Of a DNA stretch of 64,000 nt, positions 25,016 through 33,093 are shown in pieces (positions within the stretch are counted from its first letter, which is position 1; each line of letters starts with the position of its first letter). The DNA comes from Candidatus Roizmanbacteria bacterium. Its GTDB lineage: Bacteria > Patescibacteriota > Microgenomatia > UBA1406 > GWC2-37-13. Below the pieces are notes generated by a model. It was not told where the DNA came from. It did not search any database and was given only the letters and a program-made list of their open reading frames with translations. The stretch is taken from positions 1 through 64,000 of the forward strand of contig JAAXWC010000001.1 in the NCBI GenBank assembly GCA_013335175.1, read 5' to 3'. A program made the translations under genes and the position numbers.

Positions 25016-25798
25016 ATGCCGAACGTAACTTTAGCCCCAGCAGATATTCAAGATTTGATAACGGCCAATACCTATCCGGTCGAGGAATCGACCCGGTTTA
25101 TCAGTCGCTGTATGGAAGGTCAGTACGAGAAAGCTCCTCTGCCGTCGCTTGCGATTCCTGGAGGAGACGCCGGTGATTTAGCTATTTTGTATGCAACCGG
25201 AGAAAAATATGGATTTACCGTAGAGTATGAAAAAGCCCTCGACACGTTTCTTGACCTCATTGGGGGAAGTGCCAACTTTTCTCTGCACACAGATTGCTAT
25301 GCAGCGGGAAACGAGGGCGCCGCAGGGTGTAGCTGTTTACAGCAAATTCGTTTGCATGGGGAAGCCTTTGGTATTACTCAAGAGCAGATTGTTATTCTTA
25401 ATTCACAAATTGAACGGGTGAAAAAAGAAGGCGCACAAGAATTACTTTTGAACGGGGATCATCAAGAGGGGGCAGTTCTGATCGTTGAAGGACAGTATGG
25501 AGTTCTTCCGCAGTACCAAACGAGTTCGTTTGCTGGAGCAGGAGTGGTACAGGTACTCGTTTTTCAGAAAACCCTTGTCGATGCTCGTCACAAAGAGTTT
25601 GCGCGAAAGTTAGTCGAAAACGGTGGCGTGAAACTTCTCGATGGTTGCGATGAAGAGTATCTGTACGAGACGCTATCTGAAACGACGGACGACCATTTTT
25701 TGGAAACGGTAAAACGGATTACACCGGGATTACCACTCTATTTGGTGAGGTTTGATGAGGCGGGGGAATTTACGGTTGAAGAGCAGGGAGTGGTGTAA
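25016..25798 (+). CDS. Conserved protein resembling CPR 'cadmium-type carbonic anhydrase-like' proteins
   Basis: 260 residues. Visible motifs in order: Cys32 in 'SRCMEGQY', 'PGGDAGDL' (48-55), 'FSLHTDCYA' with His91/Asp93/Cys94, and 'GAAGCSCLQQ' with Cys105/Cys107. A Cys...His...Cys set with a GGDAG motif is what I recall from CPR proteins annotated as cadmium-containing carbonic anhydrases; this assignment is from memory and uncertain. The C-terminal half ('LLNGDHQEGAVL') has no motif I can name. It is followed after 13 bp by the Dcd/Dut-like gene. If not a carbonic anhydrase, it is a metal- or thiol-dependent enzyme of unknown reaction. Confidence 0.45.
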   Translation: MPNVTLAPADIQDLITANTYPVEESTRFISRCMEGQYEKAPLPSLAIPGGDAGDLAILYATGEKYGFTVEYEKALDTFLDLIGGSANFSLHTDCYAAGNEGAAGCSCLQQIRLHGEAFGITQEQIVILNSQIERVKKEGAQELLLNGDHQEGAVLIVEGQYGVLPQYQTSSFAGAGVVQVLVFQKTLVDARHKEFARKLVENGGVKLLDGCDEEYLYETLSETTDDHFLETVKRITPGLPLYLVRFDEAGEFTVEEQGVV

Positions 25799-25811
25799 TA
25801 CACTATGATCT

Positions 25812-26351
25812 ATGATCATCGGTCCAAAAATTCTTTTAGAACTTGTTAAAACACAACAGTTAGTAGAAAATCTTACCGAACGTGAGTTAACCAACCCAGA
25901 AGGGGCAGGGTTTGATTTACGTCTGGGAGAGGTTTACAAAATCTCAGGTACGGCGTTTTTAGGTGTTGAAGAGCGGCAAACTCCAGACGTGGAATTGGTA
26001 GTACAGTATGAGGAGGGTAAAAAAAATACCATTACCATTGAGCCGGGAGATTTCTTCCTTGTTTCTACCATGGAAACGGTAAATACTCCATTGGATATTA
26101 CGATTAATTTTAAGCCGCGAACTACGACATTTCGAAGTGGCCTTTTTTTAAGAACGGGAAATGTGGCCCCTGGGTATAAAGGGAAACTTACATTTGGATT
26201 GAAAAATGAAGGACCTATCCCTGTTACCATGGAGTTGGGAGCGCGGTTTGTTCATGCGCAGTTTGCATGGGTAGACGGGGGAGGTAGTCAGTATCGTGGC
26301 CAGTGGCAAGGAGGACGAGTTACTACGGAGAAAAGAGAGACACAGGTATAA
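25812..26351 (+). CDS. dCTP deaminase/dUTPase superfamily protein
   Basis: 179 residues. The trimeric dUTPase/Dcd fold is indicated by 'GAGFDLRLG', 'PRTTTFRSGLFLRTG' and 'VAPGYKGKLTFGLKNEG', ending 'YRGQWQGGR'. In dCTP deaminases the third motif carries a catalytic Glu (typically 'TLEL'); here that position is Gly ('TFGL'), so deamination by the usual mechanism is doubtful. A dUTPase-like role would complement the dCMP deaminase and ThyA in this window. It lies 33 bp before thyA, in the same direction. Confidence 0.7.
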   Translation: MIIGPKILLELVKTQQLVENLTERELTNPEGAGFDLRLGEVYKISGTAFLGVEERQTPDVELVVQYEEGKKNTITIEPGDFFLVSTMETVNTPLDITINFKPRTTTFRSGLFLRTGNVAPGYKGKLTFGLKNEGPIPVTMELGARFVHAQFAWVDGGGSQYRGQWQGGRVTTEKRETQV

Positions 26352-26384
26352 TCGTTTACAATTACTAGTTGTCATATTGCACCT

Positions 26385-27353
26385 ATGAAGACACAAGAAA
26401 TGCATCCCGAATATCAGTATTTGAATCTGCTCCAGGAAGTTCTCGACAACGGGGTAAAAAAAATTGATAGAGGCACCGATGTCGTGCTTTATAGTCTGTT
26501 TGGGAAACAAACTCGGTATGATCTTTCCCAGGGATTTCCTCTTCTTACTACGAAAAAAGTGTACTGGAAGGGTGTTCTTCATGAGCTGTATTGGTTTATG
26601 TCTGGGCAATCAAATATCAAATACTTGGTCGATCACAATGTGCATATCTGGGATGACTATCCTTACAATATGTACAAAAAATTAGCAGACGGAGGCAAAG
26701 CTCCTGAGCTTTCTAAAGAAGAGTTTGTACAAAGAATTAAAGAAGATGCTGCTTTTGCAAAAAAATATGGCAATCTTCAAAGAATTTATGGAGAATTGTG
26801 GCGTCGATGGCCGACCCGATCGGGGAGGACAATTGATCAGCTGAAATGGATTATTCAGGAGCTAAAAGATGATCCTGATGCGAAAAATCTTATTGTTACC
26901 TCTTGGAATCCGGAATATTTATACACGATGGCTAGTTATGAGGACGCATGTCGTTTCCCAATCTGCCACAACATGTATCAAATAAGTAATCGAAACGGAA
27001 AGTTATCACTTCAACTCTATCAGCGAAGTGCCGATTTGTTTTTGGGAGTACCGTTTAATATTGCCAGTTATGCTCTTCTCACCATTATTTTAGCGCGGGT
27101 TACCGGGTTAGAACCGGGCGAATTTATTCATACGTTTGGTGATGTGCATATTTATGAAAATCATATCGATCAGGTAAAGGAACAGCTGAAACGTGAACCA
27201 AAGCCGTTTCCCACTTTGCGACTTGATCCAGCTGTAACAGACATAGACTCCTTTCTACCAGAACATGCAATTTTGGAGAATTACGATCCCCATCCTCTGT
27301 TAAAAGGAGAACTTACGGTGGCAGGTGGATTTTATGAAACTAAAAAGAAATGA
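26385..27353 (+). CDS. thyA: Thymidylate synthase (ThyA)
   Basis: 322 residues, longer than the 264 of the short bacterial form because of an insertion around residues 100-140, as in Lactobacillus-type enzymes. Motifs: 'RTGVDVV'-equivalent 'RGTDVVLYSLFG', 'GVLHELYWF', catalytic Cys in 'FPICHNMYQ', 'QRSADLFLGVPFNIASY' and 'GDVHIYENH'. It methylates dUMP to dTMP with methylene-tetrahydrofolate. It overlaps folA by 4 bp (ATGA). Confidence 0.96.
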   Translation: MKTQEMHPEYQYLNLLQEVLDNGVKKIDRGTDVVLYSLFGKQTRYDLSQGFPLLTTKKVYWKGVLHELYWFMSGQSNIKYLVDHNVHIWDDYPYNMYKKLADGGKAPELSKEEFVQRIKEDAAFAKKYGNLQRIYGELWRRWPTRSGRTIDQLKWIIQELKDDPDAKNLIVTSWNPEYLYTMASYEDACRFPICHNMYQISNRNGKLSLQLYQRSADLFLGVPFNIASYALLTIILARVTGLEPGEFIHTFGDVHIYENHIDQVKEQLKREPKPFPTLRLDPAVTDIDSFLPEHAILENYDPHPLLKGELTVAGGFYETKKK

Positions 27354-27847
27354 TACGTATTCAAAAGCCTCGGCTGAGCATTATTGTTGCGGTTGGAGAG
27401 AACCGCGAGATTGGTAAGGATAATCAGTTACTTTGGCATATCTCTGCTGATCTTAAGCGTTTTAAGAGCCTCACGTCTGGCCATCCGGTGATTATGGGAA
27501 GGAAAACATTCGATTCAATTGGTCGACCACTTCCGAATAGATTGAATATTATCGTAACGCGAGATACGACAATTGTTGCAGAAGGATGTACGGTCGTGCA
27601 TTCTTTAGAAGAGGCAATCTTCGCAGCTCAACAGACAGAAACAGAGGAAGTGTTTGTTATTGGAGGAGGGAGTCTGTATGAACAGGCTTTGCCGCTTGCT
27701 GAGAGACTGTACATTACCCTCGTACATACATCATTTGAAGCAGATACCTTTTTCCCGGAATATCACTCGCAGTTTCCAAAGATTATCGAGCAGGAAGAAG
27801 GCCAAACAGAAGATGTGAAGTATACGTTTCTTGTGCTGGAAAAATAA
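27350..27847 (+). CDS. folA: Dihydrofolate reductase
   Basis: 165 residues. Motifs: 'SIIVAVGENREIGKDNQLLWHISADLKRF' region with the catalytic Asp in 'SADLKRFK', 'VIMGRKTFDSIGRPLPNR' (NADPH site) and 'VFVIGGGSLYEQAL'. It regenerates tetrahydrofolate consumed by ThyA. The 4-bp ATGA overlap with thyA indicates translational coupling. Confidence 0.96.
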   Translation: MIRIQKPRLSIIVAVGENREIGKDNQLLWHISADLKRFKSLTSGHPVIMGRKTFDSIGRPLPNRLNIIVTRDTTIVAEGCTVVHSLEEAIFAAQQTETEEVFVIGGGSLYEQALPLAERLYITLVHTSFEADTFFPEYHSQFPKIIEQEEGQTEDVKYTFLVLEK

Positions 27848-27864
27848 AGTAAAATAGAGCTTCT

Positions 27865-28899
27865 ATGATTTCTGCCAACGATTACCAATATAATCTTCCA
27901 TCGGAACTCATTGCGCAGGAGCCAGTTGAACCGCGCGACAGTTCTCGTTTGTTTGTATACTCTATTTCTCAGGATACAGTTACTTTTGATTCCTTCTTCA
28001 ATTTAGCAAACTATCTTCCCCAAAAGAGTTTCTTAGTTATGAATGAAACCAAGGTTTTGCCTTCACGGATTACCCTTTTTAAAGATACAGGTGGGAAAGT
28101 AAATGTATTATTTTTGGTGAATGAGATGACGGAAGAGGGGAAGGTAGAAGGGTTAGTAGATCGAGAAGTTCACGTTGATCAAGTGCTTCGCACAGATTTT
28201 GGCCATTCATTTCATGTTATTTCTCAAACGCAGAATCGGTTTACCTTTCAATTTGATTTTAAGAAACAGGAACTATTTCATATCTTAGATGTGTCTGGCC
28301 GGATGCCGATTCCCCCGTATTTGAAGGAATGCCCTTTGTCGGAAACCGAACTACGGAAAAAATATCAACCGGTTACGGCGCACGATCCCGGCTCTATTGC
28401 TGCCCCAACTGCCTCATTGCATTTTACCGATACAGTGTTTGAGACCTTAGCTCAAAAGGGAATTTCCCATTATTTCATTACGTTGCATGTAGGAATGGGA
28501 ACATTTGCACCAATAGGTGAAGAGGCTGTCCGAGAGAAACGTTTGCATACCGAGTGGTATCAGATCCCTCCCGAGACACAACACGCAATAGATCAAAAAA
28601 AACAAAATGGGGAGCTATTAGTGGCGGTTGGGACGACGGTCGTTCGTACACTAGAATCGGCTGCGGAAGCGGAAGCATCGGGAAATACAAGTTTGTTTAT
28701 TTACCCTCCGTACCGGTTTCAACAGGTAGACGGAATGCTTACCAATTTTCATCTTCCGAAATCGTCATTGCTGATGCTCGTAGATGCGCTTCTGAAAGAT
28801 AAAGGTGCAAAGCGTGGTATTCTCGAACTCTATGAAGTGGCGATTCAGGAGAAATTTCGTTTTTTCTCGTTTGGAGACGCTATGTTGATTCTCCCTTGA
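27865..28899 (+). CDS. queA: S-adenosylmethionine:tRNA ribosyltransferase-isomerase
   Basis: 344 residues, full length. Family text: 'YNLPSELIAQEPVEPRDSSRL', 'NETKVLPSRI' (Asn-Glu-Thr), 'GRMPIPPYL', 'PGSIAAPTASLHF' and 'TNFHLPKSSLLMLV'. It adds the epoxycyclopentane moiety during queuosine synthesis on tRNA. tgt lies two genes downstream. TAAAAT is 9 nt before the ATG. Its stop codon lies inside the -35 box of the next gene. Confidence 0.96.
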   Translation: MISANDYQYNLPSELIAQEPVEPRDSSRLFVYSISQDTVTFDSFFNLANYLPQKSFLVMNETKVLPSRITLFKDTGGKVNVLFLVNEMTEEGKVEGLVDREVHVDQVLRTDFGHSFHVISQTQNRFTFQFDFKKQELFHILDVSGRMPIPPYLKECPLSETELRKKYQPVTAHDPGSIAAPTASLHFTDTVFETLAQKGISHYFITLHVGMGTFAPIGEEAVREKRLHTEWYQIPPETQHAIDQKKQNGELLVAVGTTVVRTLESAAEAEASGNTSLFIYPPYRFQQVDGMLTNFHLPKSSLLMLVDALLKDKGAKRGILELYEVAIQEKFRFFSFGDAMLILP

Positions 28900-28924
28900 C
28901 AAACTGGAATCAGAAAATTACTAT
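28896..28924 (+). promoter_or_regulatory. Promoter of the small membrane protein gene at 28934
   Basis: Consensus TTGACA (28896-28901), 17-bp spacer and TACTAT (28919-28924), 9 nt before the ATG. The -35 box overlaps the queA stop codon. Confidence 0.6.
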
Positions 28925-28933
28925 TCTGATAGT

Positions 28934-29347
28934 ATGCACCCAACTCTCAAGTTAAAACCGTATTTTTCTCAGGTTGAATCGATACTCGACCTTTTTTTTG
29001 TCCAAAAAATTCCTGCGCTTCCTTTCGATTGGAAACGAGGAATTTTGAAATATCGGTCGCTTATTGGTGTCGTCTATGCGGGTATTTCTACGCTCGTATA
29101 TTTTAGTAGCTGGAGTGTTCTTCTGGTTTCTATTGTGGGAATTATCGTTCTGTTTGTTCAACTGGGGATTTATTTTTTCGCCTTACCGGATCTTATTTTG
29201 CAACAACGAAAGGGGTGGGAAAAGCTCGTGTTCGGTACGGTGCTGGGGACTATTTTTTACATTGTTTCGTTGCAGTTTTTCTACGTTTTTATTGTTTCTA
29301 TTCCACTCCTTTACGTGGCTTTCCAGATACGTAAGGAGTTCGAGTAG
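28934..29347 (+). CDS. Small membrane protein, unrecognised
   Basis: 137 residues with three hydrophobic spans (about 45-62, 62-85 and 95-125) after a charged 30-residue head with two 'LPFDWKRG'-like aromatic/basic turns. No known motif. It lies between queA and tgt and has its own strong promoter, so link to tRNA modification is not assured. Confidence 0.55.
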   Translation: MHPTLKLKPYFSQVESILDLFFVQKIPALPFDWKRGILKYRSLIGVVYAGISTLVYFSSWSVLLVSIVGIIVLFVQLGIYFFALPDLILQQRKGWEKLVFGTVLGTIFYIVSLQFFYVFIVSIPLLYVAFQIRKEFE

Positions 29348-29354
29348 GAAATGG

Positions 29355-29360
29355 TACAAT
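29355..29360 (+). promoter_or_regulatory. -10 box before tgt
   Basis: TACAAT followed by ACACC and the ATG at 29366. Because this box lies just after an upstream in-frame ATG (29351), it argues for 29366 as the true start with a leaderless mRNA. No good -35 is visible. Confidence 0.45.
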
Positions 29361-29365
29361 ACACC

Positions 29366-30541
29366 ATGGCAACGCCCTATTTTTCAGTACTCTCGAAGTC
29401 AAAAAAATCGCGCGCACGGACGGGCGTTATTCATACCTCCCATGGGGAAATTCAAACTCCCGCATTTGTCTCCGCTGCGACGAAGGCAACGATAAAAAGT
29501 CTTACTCCTTCAGAAATTTCTCAGGTCGGTACGCAGGCAGGGTGTGTCAACACCTACCATTTGGTAATGCATCCCGGCGTTGAACTATTGCAAAAAGCTG
29601 GAGGCGCTCATTCGTGGGCGAATCTTTCTCTTCCCCTCATGTCAGACTCCGGAGGATTTCAGGTATTTTCGCTTGCTCAAAATAAAAGGAGAGCCTCAAT
29701 TCGTGGTGAAGAGGAGACGTTGCTTCTTAAAATGTCTGAGGACGGCGTTATCTTTCGTTCCGTATACGATGGTACCGTGCAGACATTTACCCCGGAAACC
29801 GTTATGCGATTTGAGCAGGCAATTGGAGCCGATTTTATAATGGCCTTTGATGAGTGTGTGTATTATCCATCGACCCATGAATACGCACAGAAATCAACAG
29901 AACGCACCCATCGGTGGCTCGAACGCTGTGTTGCTGAGTTCCAAAAAATAAAGGAGCAAAATCCAGAAAATTATCAGCATTTGTACGGGATCATTCAAGG
30001 AGGAACCTTTGAAGATCTTCGTATTGCGAGTGCAAAGTTTGTACACGATCAGCCAACTGATGGCGTTGCTATCGGCGGGGTTTCGGTCGGGGAACCAAAA
30101 GAAGAAATGCGGAAAGAGGTTTCGTGGGTTGCCCCGTACTTGCCTTTGGATCGGCCTGTTCATTTGTTAGGAGTAGGGCACGTGGATGATATTGTTGATT
30201 TAGTTGTTCACGGGATTGATACCTTTGACTGTGTCGAACCAACGCGGCATGCGCGGATGGGGAGTATTTATCAGTGGAAGGACATGGTTCTTATGCTCGA
30301 CAAATTAGAGTCCGAACGCATACCGTACGCAATCGATATTAATCATTTACAGCATAAAAATGATCAGTCTCCGTTGGATGAAAACTGCACCTGCGAAGTG
30401 TGTACGAACGTTTCTAAATCATATCTCCATCATTTATTTAAACAAAAAGAACTGCTTGCCTACACCTACGCTACTATGCACAACCTCACCCTCATGAATC
30501 GCCTCATGGCAGAGATTAGAAGGAGAATAGAAGAAGAGTGA
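29366..30541 (+). CDS. tgt: Queuine tRNA-ribosyltransferase
   Basis: 391 residues from the ATG at 29366; 29351 would add only five residues that the family lacks. Motifs: 'SDSGGFQVFS' (catalytic Asp region), 'GIIQGG', 'IGGVSVGEP', 'LLGVGHVDDI', nucleophile Asp in 'FDCVEPTRHAR' and the zinc site 'CTCEVC...H' near the C-terminus. It exchanges guanine for preQ1 at tRNA position 34, the step before QueA. No preQ1 synthesis genes are seen in this window. Confidence 0.95.
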   Translation: MATPYFSVLSKSKKSRARTGVIHTSHGEIQTPAFVSAATKATIKSLTPSEISQVGTQAGCVNTYHLVMHPGVELLQKAGGAHSWANLSLPLMSDSGGFQVFSLAQNKRRASIRGEEETLLLKMSEDGVIFRSVYDGTVQTFTPETVMRFEQAIGADFIMAFDECVYYPSTHEYAQKSTERTHRWLERCVAEFQKIKEQNPENYQHLYGIIQGGTFEDLRIASAKFVHDQPTDGVAIGGVSVGEPKEEMRKEVSWVAPYLPLDRPVHLLGVGHVDDIVDLVVHGIDTFDCVEPTRHARMGSIYQWKDMVLMLDKLESERIPYAIDINHLQHKNDQSPLDENCTCEVCTNVSKSYLHHLFKQKELLAYTYATMHNLTLMNRLMAEIRRRIEEE

Positions 30542-30564
30542 GTGTAATTATTGATAAATCTCTA

Positions 30565-30594
30565 TTGACAAAGTGTACATTAGTCAAGTATCAT
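30565..30594 (+). promoter_or_regulatory. Promoter of the VapBC-type module
   Basis: TTGACA (30565-30570), 18-bp spacer, TATCAT (30589-30594), then 6 nt to the antitoxin ATG at 30601. This promoter fixes the antitoxin start and again implies a leaderless transcript. Confidence 0.65.
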
Positions 30595-30600
30595 TGGGGC

Positions 30601-30861
30601 ATGAATACTCTTCGAATCTCCGCAACCTATGCTCGAAACAATTTTTTTGAGCTATTGAATCAAGTGGCTCTTGGCAGGGAGGCAGTTATTGAAAAAGATG
30701 GGAAAGAGGTCGCTCTGCTTACTGCAAAGACGACAAAAACCAATTGGAGAGGCTTATTAAAAGCAAGCAAGGCTGTTCATGCAATTTTGAAAGAAGAAAT
30801 GGATGAAAATCCCTTAAGAACACAGAAGGCAAAGAAATTGTTAGGTTCATGGGATAGATAA
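30601..30861 (+). CDS. Phd/YefM-type antitoxin
   Basis: 86 residues. 'RISATYARNNFFELLNQVALGREAVIEKDGKEVALL' is the N-terminal DNA-binding fold of Phd/YefM antitoxins (short phrases: 'ARNNFFELLNQV', 'GREAVIEKDG'). The C-terminal 35 residues are charged and helical, as expected for the toxin-neutralising tail. The toxin gene begins 4 nt after its stop. It should repress its own operon. Confidence 0.82.
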   Translation: MNTLRISATYARNNFFELLNQVALGREAVIEKDGKEVALLTAKTTKTNWRGLLKASKAVHAILKEEMDENPLRTQKAKKLLGSWDR

Positions 30862-30865
30862 TGCT

Positions 30866-31264
30866 ATGAAAATAGTTGTTGATACCAATATTATTATTGA
30901 TTATTTGCGAGGTGGAACTGCTTGGGAAGAATTCCTCACTCACGCGGATCCAAAAGCCGAGCTTTATCTATCGACGCTCGTCGTTTTCGAATTATTCTCA
31001 GGAAAAATCACAATAAAAACAGAGGTTGCAAAAAAAATACACGCATTCCTTTCCTATTTTGAAAAAGTAGATGTTACTGAAAAAATAGCTGAGCGCGCGG
31101 GAAAGATATATCGAGACATTTCTTGCAATCTCGATGTTCCTGATTACATTGTGGCAGCAACCGCTTTAGAAATGAATGCTGCTGTTCTTACATTAAATAA
31201 GAAACATTTTTCTCAAATACCTGAATTAAGATTGCTTGATATTACAAACGTATCACAGCGTTAA
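30866..31264 (+). CDS. PIN-domain toxin (VapC family)
   Basis: 132 residues. The four acidic PIN residues are in 'VDTNIIIDYL' (Asp), 'VVFELFSG' (Glu), 'DVPDYIVAATA' (Asp) and 'LTLNKKHF' (Asn in the usual last acidic position). Such toxins are Mg-dependent ribonucleases that cut tRNA or rRNA. Paired with the antitoxin 4 nt upstream. Confidence 0.87.
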   Translation: MKIVVDTNIIIDYLRGGTAWEEFLTHADPKAELYLSTLVVFELFSGKITIKTEVAKKIHAFLSYFEKVDVTEKIAERAGKIYRDISCNLDVPDYIVAATALEMNAAVLTLNKKHFSQIPELRLLDITNVSQR

Positions 31265-31340
31265 AATACCCCAGATTTTTCCTTCAAAACGGTATCAAGC
31301 GTTTTCCGACAGGCACCGATTAATGAACATTCATAGTCAT

Positions 31341-31610
31341 CTATTTATATACCTGATCATGAGTCCCGATAGCTACAAAATATGCTTCATTATTCTCGAG
31401 TACGATGTAGACGATACGAATACTTTTATTTATTGATATGCTCCAAAGATTTTGTAAATTACCAGACAGTTTATGAAGACGTAACGAGTGATGGGTTGGC
31501 GATTGTTGAAATAGTTTGAGTTGTTTCTGAATTCGTCGAAATAATACTGCGTCTCGTTTTTTTATTGCTTTTAAATCTTCTACAATATCGGGAGAGAATT
31601 TAAGATACAT
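31341..31610 (-). CDS. RelE/ParE-superfamily toxin
   Basis: 89 residues. 'FSPDIVEDLKAIKKRD', 'LHKLSGNLQNLWSISI', 'SIRIVYIV' and the terminal 'IGTHDQVYK' match RelE/YafQ-type mRNA interferases, with the basic pair and late His-Asp in place. It begins 14 nt after its antitoxin gene. It is convergent with the VapC gene at 76 bp. Confidence 0.82.
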   Translation of the reverse strand: MYLKFSPDIVEDLKAIKKRDAVLFRRIQKQLKLFQQSPTHHSLRLHKLSGNLQNLWSISINKSIRIVYIVLENNEAYFVAIGTHDQVYK

Positions 31611-31624
31611 GTTATGGTTTCGGT

Positions 31625-31879
31625 TTACAATGATTCAAAAAATGTATCAACATTATGTACTGATACCGATTTTTTCATTTCCTGTAGAGCTTTTTTTGTT
31701 TTTTTCTCAAGCAATTCAGAAGCTTGATAGGTAGGAAACTGATCTTTTTCTATCTCTTTGATGATAATGTACTTCACATATTGGGTGACCGGTACCCCGA
31801 GAGCATCAGATTTTTCTTTTAATAGATGATTGAGTTGCGATGATAGACTAAGTTTCAATTGAATTTGTGGAGTTTGCAT
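31625..31879 (-). CDS. RelB-like antitoxin
   Basis: 84 residues. The N-terminal 45 residues ('IQLKLSLSSQLNHLLKEKSDALGVPVTQYV' region) fit a ribbon-helix-helix DNA-binding fold with the beta strand 'IQLKLSL' and 'GVPVTQYVKYII'. The C-terminal part is a charged, neutralising helix. It precedes the RelE-type toxin gene by 14 nt. Confidence 0.75.
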   Translation of the reverse strand: MQTPQIQLKLSLSSQLNHLLKEKSDALGVPVTQYVKYIIIKEIEKDQFPTYQASELLEKKTKKALQEMKKSVSVHNVDTFFESL

Positions 31880-31932
31880 ATCATTTAATAAACTAAATAA
31901 TACCTAAATTGTACCTAATACTACTTATTTTG

Positions 31933-32934
31933 TCAAAACACTTGATATGCTTTTTGAAACGTCTCAAAATCAACCTCATTTTTCCCCTCGAGTTGGACGC
32001 GGTCAATCAGTATCTTCCCCTGATTCAGGCTCAGCTTCGTCAATTTTAATCGTTTTTCGATTCCGTTTATCATAATTTTTGTCCATATCCCGGGCCAGGG
32101 AGTAAGGGCGCGGTAATAGTTGAAAAGCGTACGAGAATCGGGTCGATTCCCGACAAGCGGGAATGACGATAATTGGTTATTTTTCTGAAGAAAATAATGG
32201 ATTGCAGGGAAGAGAGTAATGTCAGTTTCTCGATTCCCGACAAGCGGGAGTGATGCCTCGTTTTGCATGATCATGTTCAGCGATTCAAAGGGGATAAACC
32301 CATCGTTTTTTTCCAGCATCCGTGTATACGTAGCTTGAGAATGGTCCTGCGGAGTGAATTGAGATTCAAACAAAGGGGTCGCAATAAGATCGTGAAGGGC
32401 CTGTTTCAGAAGGGGGATTGCTTCCAGAGAAAGGAGCGTTTCCATCTCGTCGCGGGTAGCAACCGAAGGAATGACGACTTCTTTCTGAGAAATAATATGA
32501 CCGTGGTCCAGGAGCGCATCCATTTTCATCAGACTCACGGCCGTGGTTTGATCTCCCATGAGAATCGGGTAGGCAATTGGAGAAGCGCCTCGATACTGAG
32601 GAAGACGCGAAGGGTGAATATTCCAAAAACCGTACTTCGGCTGGTCGAGGAGTGTTGGGGGAATAATCGAGCCATAGGCAAAAAGGACCGCGAGATCAAT
32701 GTTCTGTTCTTTCAAAAACAGGGATGAAATGGTTTTCAGAGGCTGGTCAATGACCGGCAGGTGAAACTTGAGAGCAGTCGTTTTGACAGGGGACGGTTGT
32801 ACGAACTGTTTTCTTCCGACTGGTTTATCGGGTTGGGTTACTACCAAGTCCACAGAAAAGGAATCATCGTTTAATAATGACTCAAGAACGGTGGCTGCGA
32901 TGGTGGGAGTTCCGAAAAATGCTAAAGAAATCAT
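31933..32934 (-). CDS. fmt: Methionyl-tRNA formyltransferase with in-frame palindrome insertions
   Basis: 333 residues. Catalytic domain motifs: 'FFGTPTIAATVLESLL', 'FAYGSIIPP', 'NIHPSRLPQYRGASP' (catalytic Asn and His) and 'LDHGHIIS' (Asp). The C-terminal tRNA-binding domain begins 'RALTPWPGIWT'. Between 'NDGFIPFESLN' and 'RALTPWPG', where family members have roughly 10-15 residues, there are about 50; this extra stretch includes two copies of 'PLVGNR' encoded by palindromic repeats at 32146-32164 and 32233-32251. The frame stays open, so the protein is probably functional with a surface insertion. It formylates initiator Met-tRNA. Confidence 0.93.
   Translation of the reverse strand: MISLAFFGTPTIAATVLESLLNDDSFSVDLVVTQPDKPVGRKQFVQPSPVKTTALKFHLPVIDQPLKTISSLFLKEQNIDLAVLFAYGSIIPPTLLDQPKYGFWNIHPSRLPQYRGASPIAYPILMGDQTTAVSLMKMDALLDHGHIISQKEVVIPSVATRDEMETLLSLEAIPLLKQALHDLIATPLFESQFTPQDHSQATYTRMLEKNDGFIPFESLNMIMQNEASLPLVGNRETDITLFPAIHYFLQKNNQLSSFPLVGNRPDSRTLFNYYRALTPWPGIWTKIMINGIEKRLKLTKLSLNQGKILIDRVQLEGKNEVDFETFQKAYQVF
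32146..32251. repeat. Two palindromic repeats inside fmt
   Basis: ATTCCCGACAAGCGGGAAT at 32146-32164 and ATTCCCGACAAGCGGGAGT at 32233-32251 (one difference), 87 bp apart start to start, a multiple of three. Both have the flanking TGA/CGA text of the intergenic family. On the coding strand each is read as 'PLVGNR'. Confidence 0.9.
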
Positions 32935-32946
32935 AAGAATTTTTGT

Positions 32947-33060
32947 ACGTCATTCCCCTGAACAGGGGAATCCAATGTAAAAATTACCCCTTGGATCTCC
33001 CTCGACGATTGTTCTTTGTACGGGGACTTTCTGCGGTCGCCCGATCAGGTCGAGGATGAC
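32947..33060. repeat. Intergenic palindromic repeats
   Basis: CATTCCCCTGAACAGGGGAATCC followed by CCCTCGACGATTG and a distant GTCGAGGATGAC, that is, two nested inverted pairs. They occupy most of the 159-bp gap upstream of fmt. No gene seen. Confidence 0.7.
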
Positions 33061-33093
33061 AACCATTCATTTTCAAATTTAAAATTATCTGAT

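Noticed and set aside
30538-30600. Upstream start for the Phd-type antitoxin
   Set aside because: The -35 and -10 boxes of its promoter lie inside this stretch, and the family begins at the ATG at 30601.
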